Of a stretch of 37,535 bases of DNA, positions 37,439 to 37,535 are shown piece after piece; position 1 is the stretch's first letter; each line of letters starts with the position of its first letter. The notes beneath the pieces were generated by a model. That model did no database searches. It was given only the letters and a program-made list of their open reading frames with translations, and had not been told where the DNA came from. The position numbers were made by a program, and so were the translations under genes. The DNA is from an uncultured Bacteroidales bacterium (lineage in GTDB: Bacteria; Bacteroidota; Bacteroidia; Bacteroidales; UBA932), in NCBI GenBank assembly GCA_934667175.1, contig CAKULN010000028.1:1-37535 (forward strand), written 5' to 3'.

Positions 37439-37535
37439 CTCTTCAATCGCCATATTATTATGACTTGGACAAAGATACCCTAATCTTATGAATTGTCAAA
37501 ATATTATCAACAAAATCTCTCAAATCTCAAATACC

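Overview
This 37.5 kb window is chromosomal DNA from a member of the Bacteroidales (phylum Bacteroidota) of moderate GC content. The evidence is: two large TonB-dependent receptors of Bacteroidota type, a DUF4249 lipoprotein, an ECF sigma/FecR pair, a GH77 enzyme with N-terminal starch-binding-like domains, a Zn-less Sir2 of Bacteroides type, promoters matching the Bacteroides consensus (TTTG, 19-20 bp, TAnnTTTG), and the near absence of Shine-Dalgarno sites except before rpsU. I cannot name the genus.

Layout. 1-217: end of an unidentified gene and a small inverted-repeat structure. 218-6550 (minus): a signalling/uptake operon in the order ECF sigma factor, STN-type TonB-dependent receptor, DUF4249 lipoprotein, small lipoprotein, FecR-like anti-sigma factor; it is saturated with a REP-like hairpin repeat that has entered four of its five genes in frame. 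6642-9696 (minus): a second outer-membrane beta-barrel receptor. 9845-12467 (minus): housekeeping genes serS-ruvC and rplU-rpmA. 12804-16203 (minus): glycosyltransferase, Sir2 deacylase, AAA-type ATPase. 16344-16538 (plus): rpsU. 16539-17705: a gene-poor, repeat-rich stretch ending in a promoter with an (AT)11 spacer. 17706-20345 (plus): a 43-residue peptide gene and a beta-helix surface lipoprotein. 20595-20739: a 52-bp-period hairpin array. 20986-24567 (plus): an AsmA-family protein. 24776-24855: tRNA-Leu(UAG), followed by about 0.9 kb of non-coding DNA holding a decayed copy of the tRNA downstream flank. 25750-31573 (plus): secreted endonuclease/phosphatase-fold protein, acyltransferase, DUF1846 protein, M64 metallopeptidase and an overlapping alpha/beta hydrolase. 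31600-35535 (minus): purT and a 4-alpha-glucanotransferase whose inter-domain linker is built of the same hairpin repeat. 35850-37118 (plus): a U32 peptidase-family protein, followed by a second 52-bp-period array.

The most unusual signals are at the DNA level. (1) The hexamer GAATAT/ATATTC occurs at roughly 100 sites by hand count against about 15-20 expected. It appears in all six reading frames and recruits otherwise rare codons such as ATA, which suggests a HIP1-like chromosome-wide word. (2) A hairpin repeat with core TTCGACARGCTCA has flanks that co-vary to keep the stem, and it sits inside coding sequence without breaking frame. (3) Two arrays consist of 36-nt units separated by exactly 16 nt. 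(4) One promoter appears able to phase-vary through a dinucleotide tract. (5) Several genes have a promoter so close to the ATG that their mRNAs should be almost leaderless.
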